Shown one piece after another: positions 38,574 to 49,533 of a DNA stretch of 64,000 nt. The DNA comes from Tritrichomonas foetus (Eukaryota > Parabasalia > Tritrichomonadida > Tritrichomonadidae), in assembly GCA_001839685.1 (NCBI GenBank), contig MLAK01000325.1, positions 20,610-84,609 of the forward strand. Direction: 5' to 3'. A program made the position numbers and the translations under genes. Under the pieces are notes generated by a model that did not search any database, was not told the origin of the DNA, and saw only the letters and a program-made list of their open reading frames with translations. Position 1 is the first letter of the stretch. Every line of letters starts with the position of its first letter.

Positions 38574-40097
38574 ATGAGCGATCTAATTCTCGAGGATCTT
38601 ACGCTCTATATTAAAGAAACTTTCAATGAAATCTCACCACAAATGTATCCTCCACCCTCCTTTGCTGCAGGGCGGCCGTTAAACCCACCAGAGGAGGAAG
38701 ACCCATTATGCTCAGTATCAAGTGAAGGCCACAAGATTGTATTCGTCAACGAAGTCTTTGAAGACGACAAACAACATAAATACCGCGTTATTGACACAAT
38801 TGGATCAGGCACTTTCTCTTATGTGTTTAAATGTCAAGATTTACAAACGAAAAAATTCGTCGCCATGAAGGTTATTAAAAATCTACAACTTTACTATCAA
38901 ACGGGTCTAGGGGAAATTATGATTCACCAGCTGATGGCAAAGGCGCCCGACCATCCAGGAAAATCCAAAGTCATGAATCCCTTAAATACTTTCGAAATTG
39001 ATAACCACGTATGTATTGTTATGCCACTAATGTACCGGTCACTTTTTGAAGGAATTTCACAAACTCAATCCCTTTTGGATCTGTTGCAATCAATTCGCAA
39101 TATCATGTACCAACTTCTCCAGGGGCTAGACTTCATCCACCAAAACGGAATAACACACTGTGATTTAAAGCCCGACAATATTTTGTTCATTGACGATGAC
39201 TTCAAAGATATTTTATTAATCGACTTTGGGTCAGCTTCTCTTCAGCCTGCTGGTGCACTTCAATACATTCAATCAAGATTTTATAGAAGCCCTGAAGTTA
39301 TGCTTGGTCTTCCTTTTGACTCACAAATCGATATTTGGTCAGCTGGATGTGTCGCAGCTGAATTGTTTCTTGATTTTGCTGTTTTTGCATGTGATAATGA
39401 GTTTGATGCAATTCATTCCATGGTTGGCGTTTTAGGACAATTCCCAGAAAACCTTCTTTCAAAATCAGCTCACTGGCAAAGATTTTTCGATATCGAAAGA
39501 GGCGGATTTGTCACAAAAAGTGATCCATCTGAAATTTTATTAAATAAGCACAGCTATCATCAAAAATACCAGCAGATGGGCGCAGTTCCACTTCGCCAAC
39601 TTATCAACATTCGCGCAAATCCCCAAACGCCCGAAGAAGTTGCACAAACGGATTCTTTTTCGCATTTTGTTCACTGTTTGCTTGAGTACGATCAAATGAA
39701 AAGACTTACCGCCAAACAGGCGCTTGGTCACCCATTTTTAGAAGGAAAACCAATCACGATAGATTGGAAGCCAATCGAAGTGAAAAGATTACCACCAAAC
39801 CCACCAAAAGACATTTCAGAAGGTGGAGCAGAATACAAATCCACAACATTGATGGGTGGCCAAGTTACTTCTTCATTGCCACCAATGGAACACAGTATGT
39901 CTAATTTCACTCGTATTGCTAGCAACATCGCTAGTAATATGACAATTGGACTTTCAAATGAAATCACAAATGGAGCTATTCAAAATTCAACAAGTGGTAG
40001 TATGTCAGCTGAACCAGCTGAAAAATTATCCGCTCCTGTAAGCGTCACAGCTGTGACGCCTTCAATAGAAAATTCAGAATTTCTATCACTTATGTAA
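38574..40097 (+). CDS. DYRK-family protein kinase (CMGC)
   Basis: The protein is 507 aa. The N-terminal 65 residues carry a Pro-rich PPPSF region. Kinase domain, about 70-395: glycine loop GSGTFS (77-82), Lys99 in AMKVI, catalytic loop HCDLKPDN (195-202), DFG at 217-219, and the DYRK signature QYIQSRFYRSPEVMLG (230-245). HCD instead of HRD is usual in this family. Tyr231 is the second Tyr of the autophosphorylated YxY; the first position is Leu. The tail of about 110 residues is Ser/Thr/Asn-rich and probably disordered. DYRK kinases phosphorylate Ser/Thr and tune growth and transcription. The ATG directly follows TCA (cgtcaatgag), suggesting a minimal leader. Confidence 0.88.
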   Translation: MSDLILEDLTLYIKETFNEISPQMYPPPSFAAGRPLNPPEEEDPLCSVSSEGHKIVFVNEVFEDDKQHKYRVIDTIGSGTFSYVFKCQDLQTKKFVAMKVIKNLQLYYQTGLGEIMIHQLMAKAPDHPGKSKVMNPLNTFEIDNHVCIVMPLMYRSLFEGISQTQSLLDLLQSIRNIMYQLLQGLDFIHQNGITHCDLKPDNILFIDDDFKDILLIDFGSASLQPAGALQYIQSRFYRSPEVMLGLPFDSQIDIWSAGCVAAELFLDFAVFACDNEFDAIHSMVGVLGQFPENLLSKSAHWQRFFDIERGGFVTKSDPSEILLNKHSYHQKYQQMGAVPLRQLINIRANPQTPEEVAQTDSFSHFVHCLLEYDQMKRLTAKQALGHPFLEGKPITIDWKPIEVKRLPPNPPKDISEGGAEYKSTTLMGGQVTSSLPPMEHSMSNFTRIASNIASNMTIGLSNEITNGAIQNSTSGSMSAEPAEKLSAPVSVTAVTPSIENSEFLSLM

Positions 40098-40383
40098 GTA
40101 ATAAATAAATATTTTACTATGTTACCATATCTGATGATTTCTTCTTTTTGTTTTATATATATTCTTTCTATATAACTGTCATAATACATCAGCGATAAAA
40201 ATTTTGAATCTAATTTTGAATTTTTTTGCATACTTGTTTAGATTTTGTCAAATTAGTTTAAAAAACATCCCCAAGAAGTTGTAAAGCAATTTCGGCTTAA
40301 TATGAAGAAACTTTCTTTGATTGGTGAATGTACAATATTTTTTGAATATTTAGTTGGTCGATAATTGCCGTTTAAAAATACAA

Positions 40384-41853
40384 ATGCTTGAATCAATCTC
40401 GACGACTTCTTTATCATCACCAATAAAACTTGCAGAATGGTCTCCAAAAATGGATATTATTGCCATCACATATCATGATGCACCCGAGACAATTGAGCTT
40501 CGCAGAATGGATTGGACAAAAGTTAATTCCATTACACTTGACTACCAGGCTACTGTCATATGTTACACGCCAAATGGAAGAATGATTTGTGTTGGAACAG
40601 CAGACAATAAATTACAGCTTTTTGGAATTGAAGACTGCAAAGTTATATCCTCCATGGTATTTGACAACGAAATAACCGCTGTTTCGATTGACGAATGTAA
40701 TGAAATATCAATAACAGCTGTTGGATTTGCTGATGGCACAGTTTCGCTCTTTTCAGACTTTCATTTTGCTTTATGCCAATATCATCTCATTCAGCCAGCC
40801 ATAAAAATTACACTTTGTGATACAGAAGTATTTCTTCTTCATGAAGACCATCAAAATGTTTCTCACTTTTCGATCACATTTATTGAATCTGATTCTGCTT
40901 TAATTAAATCAACATCAAAAGCATTTTCCTCATATTGGATGCATTACCACACAATTGATAATGCAGTCAATAAACTTAATGAAAGATGGAATCAAATCTG
41001 GGAAGAAAGCGCATCTTTCACTTCACATAATGAAGATATAGCAAGATGCTTCTTACTTGGAAAGAATCCACCAGAACTTTCAACCGAAGTTCACATTACA
41101 CGAATCTCGAAATCAATTGCCCACGAATTCTCAGAAATTCAAAATCTATTAGCAAATGACATTATTCCATCGTTTATTGAATTAGATAAAACTATTGAGC
41201 AAATTAAAGCGGCAATTGAAATGTCATCGAAGCTCGACATTTCATTATACTTCGATTCTTCAAAAAGCCAAATCCAAAATTGTCTCACAATGATGGAAAA
41301 TTTCAGACGCTTGTCGAATTGCTTTAATGCACTTTTCGGGTATTTATTAAATCCAGCTTCTGTTATTTCTGAATTAGCAAAAGCTAACGTGTCAACAAAT
41401 GAATTCACGGACTTTTTGATCAATTACTTCCATAAGTTTGATCTTCTTGATATTTCAATTGGCCAGTCACCAGAAAGCAAGCCAATCTTTGAAGCAACAC
41501 ATAAAGCTGACATTTTACTTCCAGCACGTTTTTCAAATGTCAGCAAAGAAAAGTGTTCTTGTATTGGACAAACTTTATCAGTGTATGATCTTAAAGAGCA
41601 AGAAGAAACAACTTATCAAGTTTCTGGCCAACCTCTTGCAGCTTATCCATTTTCTGATGGATGTGTTGGATGCTTCTTCGAATCAGGTGGAAGTGTTTAC
41701 TTCAAGATGTTTGAAGATGAAAATGAATCACAAGCTGAAGTGTCTTTAGAGGATTCTGCTGTTTTCTTTATTAGCCCAAGAAGAATTGCACTTGTCCAAT
41801 CTACAGAAATGTTTGCATCTGTTGTTGACCTAGAAATTCCTGAGGATGAATAA
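40384..41853 (+). CDS. Anaphase-promoting complex subunit 4 (APC4-like)
   Basis: The protein is 489 aa from the ATG at 40384; the frame opens 10 codons earlier at a TTG, which I rejected. The N-terminus reads LAEWSPKMDIIAI, the first blade of the APC4 WD40-like propeller, followed by ELRRMDWTKVNSI and LQLFGIEDCKVI repeats (about 10-130). Residues about 180-340 form a long helical region (LNERWNQIWEE, ISKSIAHEFSEIQNLLANDIIPSFIELDKTIEQIKAAIEM) matching the APC4 long domain. The C-terminal third returns to beta repeats. APC4 is a structural subunit of the cyclosome E3 ligase that drives mitotic exit. It is shorter than animal APC4 but all parts are present. Confidence 0.78.
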   Translation: MLESISTTSLSSPIKLAEWSPKMDIIAITYHDAPETIELRRMDWTKVNSITLDYQATVICYTPNGRMICVGTADNKLQLFGIEDCKVISSMVFDNEITAVSIDECNEISITAVGFADGTVSLFSDFHFALCQYHLIQPAIKITLCDTEVFLLHEDHQNVSHFSITFIESDSALIKSTSKAFSSYWMHYHTIDNAVNKLNERWNQIWEESASFTSHNEDIARCFLLGKNPPELSTEVHITRISKSIAHEFSEIQNLLANDIIPSFIELDKTIEQIKAAIEMSSKLDISLYFDSSKSQIQNCLTMMENFRRLSNCFNALFGYLLNPASVISELAKANVSTNEFTDFLINYFHKFDLLDISIGQSPESKPIFEATHKADILLPARFSNVSKEKCSCIGQTLSVYDLKEQEETTYQVSGQPLAAYPFSDGCVGCFFESGGSVYFKMFEDENESQAEVSLEDSAVFFISPRRIALVQSTEMFASVVDLEIPEDE

Positions 41854-42273
41854 ATTGGATTTATTTCTGCCATGTTTTGTAAAAATAGAAAGATTAAGTT
41901 ACATTTGACTCAGATAACCTAAACATGTATGTTAGTATTTTTATTAAGAATCAAAATGTCTTTTTTTTTTTTTTTTTTTTTTTTGTCTAATTTTCAACAT
42001 TGTTTTGTCCCAGATTGGAGCAAAAATTCATCCATTTGATGAATAAGAAATGCTTTTTCATGAATAAATAGTGAAAACATCGATTTCAAGGAATTTGATA
42101 TCATTTTTTTTTGTTTATAGATGTTGTAAGATAAACGTATTGTACAATGTGTTTTCAGTTCATGTTGAAATAATTTCTGAAAATCAAAATTTGAATGAAC
42201 CATTTCACCATCACATCATATTTCTGATAGCAGGTAAAAAGCGGTAAAGAATTACAGCTAACATAACCTTAAA
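41854..42273. repeat. Intergenic spacer with 24-base T run
   Basis: This spacer of about 420 bases contains an uninterrupted run of T at 41961-41984, about 110 bases after the APC4 stop. A minus-strand frame of 69 codons (41994-42203) starts with ATG but has no recognisable features and was not called. Confidence 0.6.
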
Positions 42274-42492
42274 ATGAAAAGAAACAGGAAACACTCTTGT
42301 ATGAATTTGTTGTGCAACTTCAATGATGATATAAGTAATGATAATGAAGGAGATAAAATTGAATCATATGGGTTCATTTCTATTATCAATAAACCATTGA
42401 ATGGTCTCTTCAAATTCAATGAATTGCATAAAAATATCAGAAAAGTTTACGAAAAGAGCAGAATTGAATTTATTTGTGGGAACATTAATTAG
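42274..42492 (+). CDS. Small hypothetical protein
   Basis: This is a 72-aa frame with an ATG start, basic N-terminus, a short acidic Asp/Asn stretch and a mixed helical end. No domain was recognised. It sits 55 bases upstream of the neurofibromin-like gene. That distance is short for an independent gene, so it could be an upstream ORF, a tiny gene or chance. Confidence 0.3.
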   Translation: MKRNRKHSCMNLLCNFNDDISNDNEGDKIESYGFISIINKPLNGLFKFNELHKNIRKVYEKSRIEFICGNIN

Positions 42493-42547
42493 TTCCTATC
42501 GTTTTATTTGGCCTTGATATTTCACCTTGATATAAAATAAATATTTT

Positions 42548-45500
42548 ATGAGCGCATTAATTTTTCAACTTCTCGATAATCTTCTCAATGAAGTCGAAAA
42601 AGATTTGAAATTTACTGAACGATTCAATACACCAATTCCTGCATTTTCACCAATTTTATGGCTCGAATCTCCAGAGCGAAAATATGTATCAACTATTCAA
42701 GGTTTATGCGGAATGGATCCTATTTCAACTTTAAGCTACCTAATGAATCAGCTTACACCATTAGTTTACTCTCTAATCAACTCTCCAGACGCAAATTCAA
42801 AAACATTTAATTCCAAAAAAGTTCTAGTGATTTGTGAATTAATAAAATTACTACAATGCCATAAATGTGATGTCAACACAATTCATCACCTTCGATCTTT
42901 AATTAAATTAAAATACGCAGATGACAAAATTGGATTACATAATGATCAACTTATTGAAGCTATTAATTCGATTATTTATTTAATTTCTAAAGAAAAAATT
43001 GATATTTTGGAAATTAAACACGAAAAAACATTCAATTTGCTTGAATTCATTCCTTATTTTTATTGTTCAGTTCGAAATGTTCCAGCCTTTACAACAGCCT
43101 TATCAATGATTGCCAAATTTCTGCCAAAATTAAATAACGATGATCGAGATGATGCAATTGACCTTATTTACGACTGGATTTCGACTTTTTATAAAAAACA
43201 TCCAAAAGTTCACAAAGAAATGTTATTAAACGACAGTCTCGAAGTTCATAATCATGCTGAAAGCATTATTGATACTATTCTTGATTGGAAATTAACATTA
43301 GACGTCGAATATTTAGCAATTTGTGGCGCTTTAATTCCATTATGTATTCATACTCTGAAGGCCAAATCCGATAAAAAGAAACCATTTCCAGGAATTCTTC
43401 ATGCATTAAAATCTTTTAAACAGAAAAAGGAAAGCCATCGAATTTCTGTTTTTTCAGGCTTGATTGAATTAATGGATGCTATAGTTTTGGCAAGCAATAG
43501 ATATGAGTTTAGATTCTTTACTAATACACTTAATAAAATAAAACCTAAATTGGATGAATGGCTTTTTAAAACAAAAAGGAGACATGCAATTATGTATGGC
43601 AAATTTTTATATGAATTAATGCCAAGATATGCTGCAATTGAATATTCAAATAAAGAGTCATTTACAAATCGAGCTGTTGCTTATGTTACACAGAAACTAT
43701 CAACTTTCATCGAGTGTCAAACAATGACTAATTTCTTAAATTTATTATGCGATGAATATCCCAGAAAATTTGATCTTTCTAAAATCCCACAAGAGAAATT
43801 AAATGATTTAAGCTCTTATTTCATCAAAGTTTTATCTGATGCACAAAGAGAAAAATCAAATTCTGTTTCACTTCAAACTTGCTTATTGGTTGTGAATTTT
43901 TGTAATGGTCGAAATAGAGAGGAATTCTCTGCTTTAAATCTTTTATCAATACAAAATCGTGAATCTCTTAAAGTTGAAGTTGGAATTGAAATGAAACTAT
44001 TTCAAAGTGGCTTAACCCAAATTACTTCAGCACAAATCATCGGTGGAGTTTTATCTTTGATTATTTTAAACTTACCAAAAACAATTGATCCATTTATTCT
44101 CTTTTTACGTGGTATGCTATGCTGGGATTCCAAAATGACACAATCAATGCTTAGGTTTAAAAATACAACGGCAATGGATATTGCCAAAAGAATGTCAACC
44201 GTAATTTACAGACCTATCGCCAAAGCTTTAACTATTGGATCACCAATGCTGTCAGTGATCCCTATATTATTCTTTAGATTCATGAGATGGACAGAAAAAA
44301 TTTTATTAATGACAATTATAGGATCACCACCAATTAATGATGGTTTTATGGGTAATGTTTGTAATTCAATGATAATTTTAAGAGCAACAACAAGTGATCC
44401 AATTATAAATACATGCGAATCTATTCTTGATAATATTTTACAATTTTATAAAGGAAATCAAAAATATAAATTCCCTTTTCCCAAAATTCCTCCAAGCGAT
44501 CAAGTGATTACAACGAGCATTCAAAACATTTTTTCATTATGGCTTGCATCACTAAATAAATTAATTTTTCAAGAGGGTTTGCCAGCTGCTCTTACATTAA
44601 TTGATAAACCGTCTCTTCTCTTTGATGTTACACGCGAAGATATAGCAATAATGACGCAATTTTTGTGCCAATGTGCTTATTTACTTAGCGAAAAATTCCA
44701 TTCGAATTTGCCATCAAGTGTTAGTCTTCATCATCACTTTTTCGAGTCTATTTTATTGTTTTATAATGTTTTAACTTTAAATGATCCTAATTTCACCGAT
44801 TGCTTCAAATATCTCAATCCAAATTCTATTAACACGTTTTTAACAATTTTGGTTTCGCATATCAAATCTAAATTCATTTCAATGAATTTTTCAAATAAAT
44901 TTTACATAATAAATGTTGCTAATTCTTTATCAAATGTAATATCTAATCATAATCTAACATATAAAATGGTTCAAAAAATTGATTCAATCTTGCCTGTTTT
45001 CCTTTCTATTTTGCAATTTGGTGTTTATGATGATTTTTCAACCATTAATGTTTTATGCAACATGCTATCTTCCTTTTTTAGCCAAAAAATTCATATTAAT
45101 CAACTATGCTGCCGTTCAGTTTATACAGTTTTGATACAAATTGGTTATAAATATTCTAAAAATATTGATCAAAACGGAGAAAAATTGGTTGTAATAACCA
45201 AATCACTCGCAACAATTTTAGAACATCTAGATTTATCGTCTGACATTGGAATTGAACATATTTCTGAATGGTCATCACAAAATAAACAAATAAAAGAAAT
45301 AAAATATATTTTGAATACGCTCAGTACATTTATTACAAATCTGCCTCATCCTGATATTGTTGCAACAGTTCAAAGTATTTTGTGTTCACTTTTATATAAC
45401 AATCCATCACTTTCTTGGCCTATTTATAGCTCATTTATTTTAGAATCAAAACCATTGTTTTCGATGATGTTAACGGAATCACTAACAAACTTGTTTGGTA

Positions 45501-48500
45501 CATTTTATAAATCCACTAAAAAGCCAGCAATTAAGGTTTCTGATGTAAAAAGCCAAGAATCCAGTGAATATGAAGATACTTCCGAATCACCGAACCAGCA
45601 ATCACATTCGGTTAAAGCTAAAAAGTTACTATTTAAAGGATTAGGTAGAAAAAGTAAGCCTGATATTTCACTTATGGTAAAAAATATTCCTCCACCTCCC
45701 CCACCGCCACCAAGACCAGATATTCCAATTGATACTGCACTAGCTCTTCATAACTATGCACACTATTCCATGTCTCCTCACAAAAATCATTTAGGAAATA
45801 TTAAAACCGATAGAATAACGGGAAATGTTTATGATATGCTTTTACAAAACAATTTTGCAGTTTTTCGACAACTAAATGAACATTTAGATTCAATTTTTGT
45901 AAGATCTGCTGTTTCATGTCTTATCCAATATAATATGCATGATAAGCTTTTTGATACAATGCTTGGAAGTTATATTCAAGAAAAACCATCGCTCTATACA
46001 GATAATACACATTCAATTTTCTTTAAAGGATGGTTTATGCAGCTTGCTTCAAGATGGAATATAGAAAAAATCTATGAAACCTTTCAAATTCACGATTTTG
46101 TAGCAAATTTAAACATACCTAATAGTTTTGCATTTTATTTACTTCGTTTTTATAATGAAACAAAATGTACAATTTCTATTTTGTCTCAACTTTTCATTGA
46201 TTGCTTTTTAAAGCCATTATTTTCTTATCCAATTTTATATGGAGTTCGTTCAGCTCCAAGAAATTCACAATTTCTTGATGATCTTGTTGCATCAAATGAA
46301 TATCGATTCTTTATTAATGAATTAGCAAATTCCGAAACATTTTATCCTTTATTAAAACCCCGGAATTTCGAAATTGATCAAACGATTGTTTTCAGCTATT
46401 TGTCCAAGAAGTCATTTTCAACTGACATGTTTTATTTTGGCAATAATTCAATCGCCAAAAATATGACTGCTCCATCACCTAATGAAATGTATTTACTGAC
46501 AATTTCACAGTTTTTCCTATCTGTTGGAAAAACAGCAACTGGTGCTAAAGTTTATTTAGTTATTCCTATTAGAATACCAGATGTTTCTTATTTAGATGCT
46601 TTTTACTACTTCTGTAATCATTTCCAAAATGATGAAAGTCGTTTTGAAATCATTTTAATGGCCAACGAAATACCAACAAAATTCCTCGAAATAATTGGCC
46701 GATTTGCTAGAAGTCCACCACAATGGTTTTTGAAACGTTGTAATCGAGTTATCATTCTAAATCCCTCATTCTCATTAAATTCTTCATTCGAAAAAGTCGG
46801 TGTTCGAATTCTTGATGGTGGCCCAGAAGTTAAGATTACAAATAACATTGAAGAGGTTTATAAACATGACGATAATGTATCACTTCCATATGCATGCTAT
46901 CGTGCAAATACAAAAGGTCTTGGCCATGTTCCAGTTTTTGTTTCAAAAGAACCATGCATTCTATATTTTTCACCACAATATTTTCTACTTTGCAAAGAAG
47001 GCGAAGTTCTTGGCAAAAAAGTTACTTTAACAAGAACAATTGATTTGAATGTAATCACCGCGGTTAAGAAATCTAATGAAGGAGTTCATTTAATGGTTAA
47101 TGACGGTGCTTACAAATTAATGACTTCTTCAGGTGATTATATTGAAGCTGTTTATAATTTATTGACTTTACATAAGGAGAAAACACAAAGCACAAAACAT
47201 AAAGGTGATATTCCTATATTACCTAATTTACAATCACATTCTATTGCTCTTTCTTTACATATTTTGTCACTTGGAAAACTGCATAGCCGAATTTCTGCTT
47301 TAATGCTTCTTGAATCTGCTCTTGGTGTAGATTTTTCATCAAACACTTCCAAATTTAATTGCGACATTTCAGATAGTGCCAAATGCAGGTTTAATGTTCA
47401 TCCTTTCTTTAATGTAATTAAAGATGCTGGTGTTTTAGATCGAGTAATTGAATCATTATTATTCTTTATTCCATTTCAACCTATTGATGCACTTCAGCAG
47501 CTTTTGCCTTTATTTGTCATGTTTTATAATACGACAAGTGATGTTTGCATAATGATTAAACTTGCAGAACTTTTGGTTAAAAGATGCGAAATTTCTTCAA
47601 CTTTATATTTATTTGAAAGACTTTTGTGGGCAAATATTCACTCAGATTTGGCGATAAGATACTTAATTCCATTTGTAATTTTATCAGAAATACCAACATC
47701 ATCAGTTAAACGAATCCTTCATGCAATGATTCCACGTCATGAAAAATTGTATTCTGATATTATTATTAAACAAATTTTAGATGGTACTCTTCGAAGAAAA
47801 TCTTTCTCTAAACTGAATCCTTTTTCAGTTTTTGATTTGATTTCTACTTTGCCTTTCAATGCAATTGATTTTGTATTATCTGACTTTCCATGTCTGTTAA
47901 TGTGTTGCGTTTATGCAGCAACTCTTGCAAATACAGAAAATGTGAAATATTTAGCAAACTTTATTGAAAATTCTTTACGAGCTATTGAAATAAATAAACA
48001 GATTGATTTAACTTTTGAAAGAAATAAAATTTCATCGATTCTTTCCAACCCGCGCGTTTTATCAATTAATAGCTTAATTTCAACAATGAGTAAAATTACA
48101 CAAAGTGTTGATTGCGTCTATTTCACTGAATTTAATAATTTATTAACAAAATCAAATGAAAGCGATTCAAGAAATGTTTGGTATCTTAAAGCGTCTTCAA
48201 ATGTTCTTAATAATCATGGAAATCCAAATATTCCATTAAAATATATTCAAATGCTGCCTAGTTTCATTGGATCCAACAGTAAATTAATTTTCTTTTTCCA
48301 AACTTTGAATAAATTAACCGACACCTTGGATCCACAAAATAAAAGCATCAGTTCCCTATTTTGGCTTCCTTTAATTGCAACGTTATCATCAGATTCATTT
48401 TTAAGTCAATCTGCTCTTCAACTACTTGAAGCATTATTAGTATTTTCATTAAGCAATCTTTCTTTTGATGAACTTTGTAACTCACGATTTTTATCAAGAG

Positions 48501-49165
48501 AAATAAATATGGCAATTATGAATATTGAAAAAACATTTTCAGTTGATTTCACTAAAAACTTTGCTTTATCCTTAGCATTCGTACTTAATACAGCATTTGA
48601 AGAACAAGATACTCATGAGCAAGCAAAGATGTGTTTGAAACAATGCATGTATCGATTATCATCAAACAAGCAAGCTGCTTCAAACTTTTTGCTGCCATTT
48701 GTTGCTTTTGATAATGATGATCCTTGGTGGATTTTCCAACTATTCCATGTAAAAACGATTCCTGAAGCAGTGTTTTATGAATTTGATGAAAAATCACTCG
48801 AAGAAAGGAAAATGATTGCTCAATATTTGGCATCAATGTATGGTCAAAGATATACAATTAATAAAAAAAATGATATTATTGAGTGCTTGATTTATGGTGC
48901 TCGGAAGTACCCGCATGAATTTGCAGCTGTTCAAGGCTCAATTGTGTCAAAATGCTGGAAAATCTTGGGAACCCAGAAAAATTTCCAAATTGTTGAATTG
49001 GTTACATCCCTCACAGCTACATTCATTGGAATTAAAGATAAACATAAATGTATACAAATTCCTGAATTATCGATTTCATTTCTTAATGAGAATACTTACA
49101 ATATCTGTATTCAAGAATGCACCAATGGAATTGTAAAGCTCTTTTCAGGGGCAGTTTCCAAATAA
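42548..49165 (+). CDS. Neurofibromin-like giant with Sec14-PH module
   Basis: The protein is 2205 aa. The N-terminal 1000 residues are helical (HEAT/ARM-like). A Pro run lies near 1045-1053. Residues about 1322-1450 match the NF1 Sec14/CRAL-TRIO domain (FFLSVGKTATGAKVYLVIP, FEIILMANEI, WFLKRCNRVIILNPSFSLN). It is followed by a PH-like unit (VTLTRTIDLNVITAV, VHLMVNDGAYKLMTSSGD) to about 1550, which is the bipartite lipid-binding module unique to neurofibromin. The rest is helical. The stretch where the RasGAP domain should lie (about 1060-1300) is divergent, and I could not find a clear arginine finger or FLR-INPA motif. Lipid-binding scaffold is likely; GAP activity is uncertain. Start: ATG at 42548, with TCACCTT about 20 bases upstream. 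Confidence 0.72.
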   Translation: MSALIFQLLDNLLNEVEKDLKFTERFNTPIPAFSPILWLESPERKYVSTIQGLCGMDPISTLSYLMNQLTPLVYSLINSPDANSKTFNSKKVLVICELIKLLQCHKCDVNTIHHLRSLIKLKYADDKIGLHNDQLIEAINSIIYLISKEKIDILEIKHEKTFNLLEFIPYFYCSVRNVPAFTTALSMIAKFLPKLNNDDRDDAIDLIYDWISTFYKKHPKVHKEMLLNDSLEVHNHAESIIDTILDWKLTLDVEYLAICGALIPLCIHTLKAKSDKKKPFPGILHALKSFKQKKESHRISVFSGLIELMDAIVLASNRYEFRFFTNTLNKIKPKLDEWLFKTKRRHAIMYGKFLYELMPRYAAIEYSNKESFTNRAVAYVTQKLSTFIECQTMTNFLNLLCDEYPRKFDLSKIPQEKLNDLSSYFIKVLSDAQREKSNSVSLQTCLLVVNFCNGRNREEFSALNLLSIQNRESLKVEVGIEMKLFQSGLTQITSAQIIGGVLSLIILNLPKTIDPFILFLRGMLCWDSKMTQSMLRFKNTTAMDIAKRMSTVIYRPIAKALTIGSPMLSVIPILFFRFMRWTEKILLMTIIGSPPINDGFMGNVCNSMIILRATTSDPIINTCESILDNILQFYKGNQKYKFPFPKIPPSDQVITTSIQNIFSLWLASLNKLIFQEGLPAALTLIDKPSLLFDVTREDIAIMTQFLCQCAYLLSEKFHSNLPSSVSLHHHFFESILLFYNVLTLNDPNFTDCFKYLNPNSINTFLTILVSHIKSKFISMNFSNKFYIINVANSLSNVISNHNLTYKMVQKIDSILPVFLSILQFGVYDDFSTINVLCNMLSSFFSQKIHINQLCCRSVYTVLIQIGYKYSKNIDQNGEKLVVITKSLATILEHLDLSSDIGIEHISEWSSQNKQIKEIKYILNTLSTFITNLPHPDIVATVQSILCSLLYNNPSLSWPIYSSFILESKPLFSMMLTESLTNLFGTFYKSTKKPAIKVSDVKSQESSEYEDTSESPNQQSHSVKAKKLLFKGLGRKSKPDISLMVKNIPPPPPPPPRPDIPIDTALALHNYAHYSMSPHKNHLGNIKTDRITGNVYDMLLQNNFAVFRQLNEHLDSIFVRSAVSCLIQYNMHDKLFDTMLGSYIQEKPSLYTDNTHSIFFKGWFMQLASRWNIEKIYETFQIHDFVANLNIPNSFAFYLLRFYNETKCTISILSQLFIDCFLKPLFSYPILYGVRSAPRNSQFLDDLVASNEYRFFINELANSETFYPLLKPRNFEIDQTIVFSYLSKKSFSTDMFYFGNNSIAKNMTAPSPNEMYLLTISQFFLSVGKTATGAKVYLVIPIRIPDVSYLDAFYYFCNHFQNDESRFEIILMANEIPTKFLEIIGRFARSPPQWFLKRCNRVIILNPSFSLNSSFEKVGVRILDGGPEVKITNNIEEVYKHDDNVSLPYACYRANTKGLGHVPVFVSKEPCILYFSPQYFLLCKEGEVLGKKVTLTRTIDLNVITAVKKSNEGVHLMVNDGAYKLMTSSGDYIEAVYNLLTLHKEKTQSTKHKGDIPILPNLQSHSIALSLHILSLGKLHSRISALMLLESALGVDFSSNTSKFNCDISDSAKCRFNVHPFFNVIKDAGVLDRVIESLLFFIPFQPIDALQQLLPLFVMFYNTTSDVCIMIKLAELLVKRCEISSTLYLFERLLWANIHSDLAIRYLIPFVILSEIPTSSVKRILHAMIPRHEKLYSDIIIKQILDGTLRRKSFSKLNPFSVFDLISTLPFNAIDFVLSDFPCLLMCCVYAATLANTENVKYLANFIENSLRAIEINKQIDLTFERNKISSILSNPRVLSINSLISTMSKITQSVDCVYFTEFNNLLTKSNESDSRNVWYLKASSNVLNNHGNPNIPLKYIQMLPSFIGSNSKLIFFFQTLNKLTDTLDPQNKSISSLFWLPLIATLSSDSFLSQSALQLLEALLVFSLSNLSFDELCNSRFLSREINMAIMNIEKTFSVDFTKNFALSLAFVLNTAFEEQDTHEQAKMCLKQCMYRLSSNKQAASNFLLPFVAFDNDDPWWIFQLFHVKTIPEAVFYEFDEKSLEERKMIAQYLASMYGQRYTINKKNDIIECLIYGARKYPHEFAAVQGSIVSKCWKILGTQKNFQIVELVTSLTATFIGIKDKHKCIQIPELSISFLNENTYNICIQECTNGIVKLFSGAVSK

Positions 49166-49533
49166 TAATATGAAAATAGAAAATAAAGATATCTTTATGT
49201 TTAAAAACCTTTTTGTTTACCATTTTTTTATTTTCGCTCAAATAATTTCAAGGAAAAAGTTACCATACCATACCCATCAAATAGTTATTCTAAAAACTCC
49301 ATTGATAATTAATCAAAATATTTGTAGAATCTATTGATTAAGATATTGATATATGCATTCTCGCGAATATTTTCAAATGATTAATTTTAATTAATAACCT
49401 ACATTTTTTCTATGAATGATCATACGATCATAAGAAGAGGAAAAAAAAATCAATGGAAATGTAATTACATGGAGATTTTATATAAAAACATAGATAGTAT
49501 AAATAATTCGCATATAAAAAATGAATCAATTGT
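49166..49533. other. Convergent intergenic spacer, no gene seen
   Basis: 368 bp between the 3' ends of two convergent giants. It is A+T-rich with nothing recognised. Confidence 0.7.

Noticed and set aside
40354..40383. Upstream TTG start for the APC4-like gene
   Set aside because: The first ATG in the frame is at 40384 and the homology begins after it; non-AUG start not supported. The same reasoning moved starts to 25512, 31626, 34459 and 59602.
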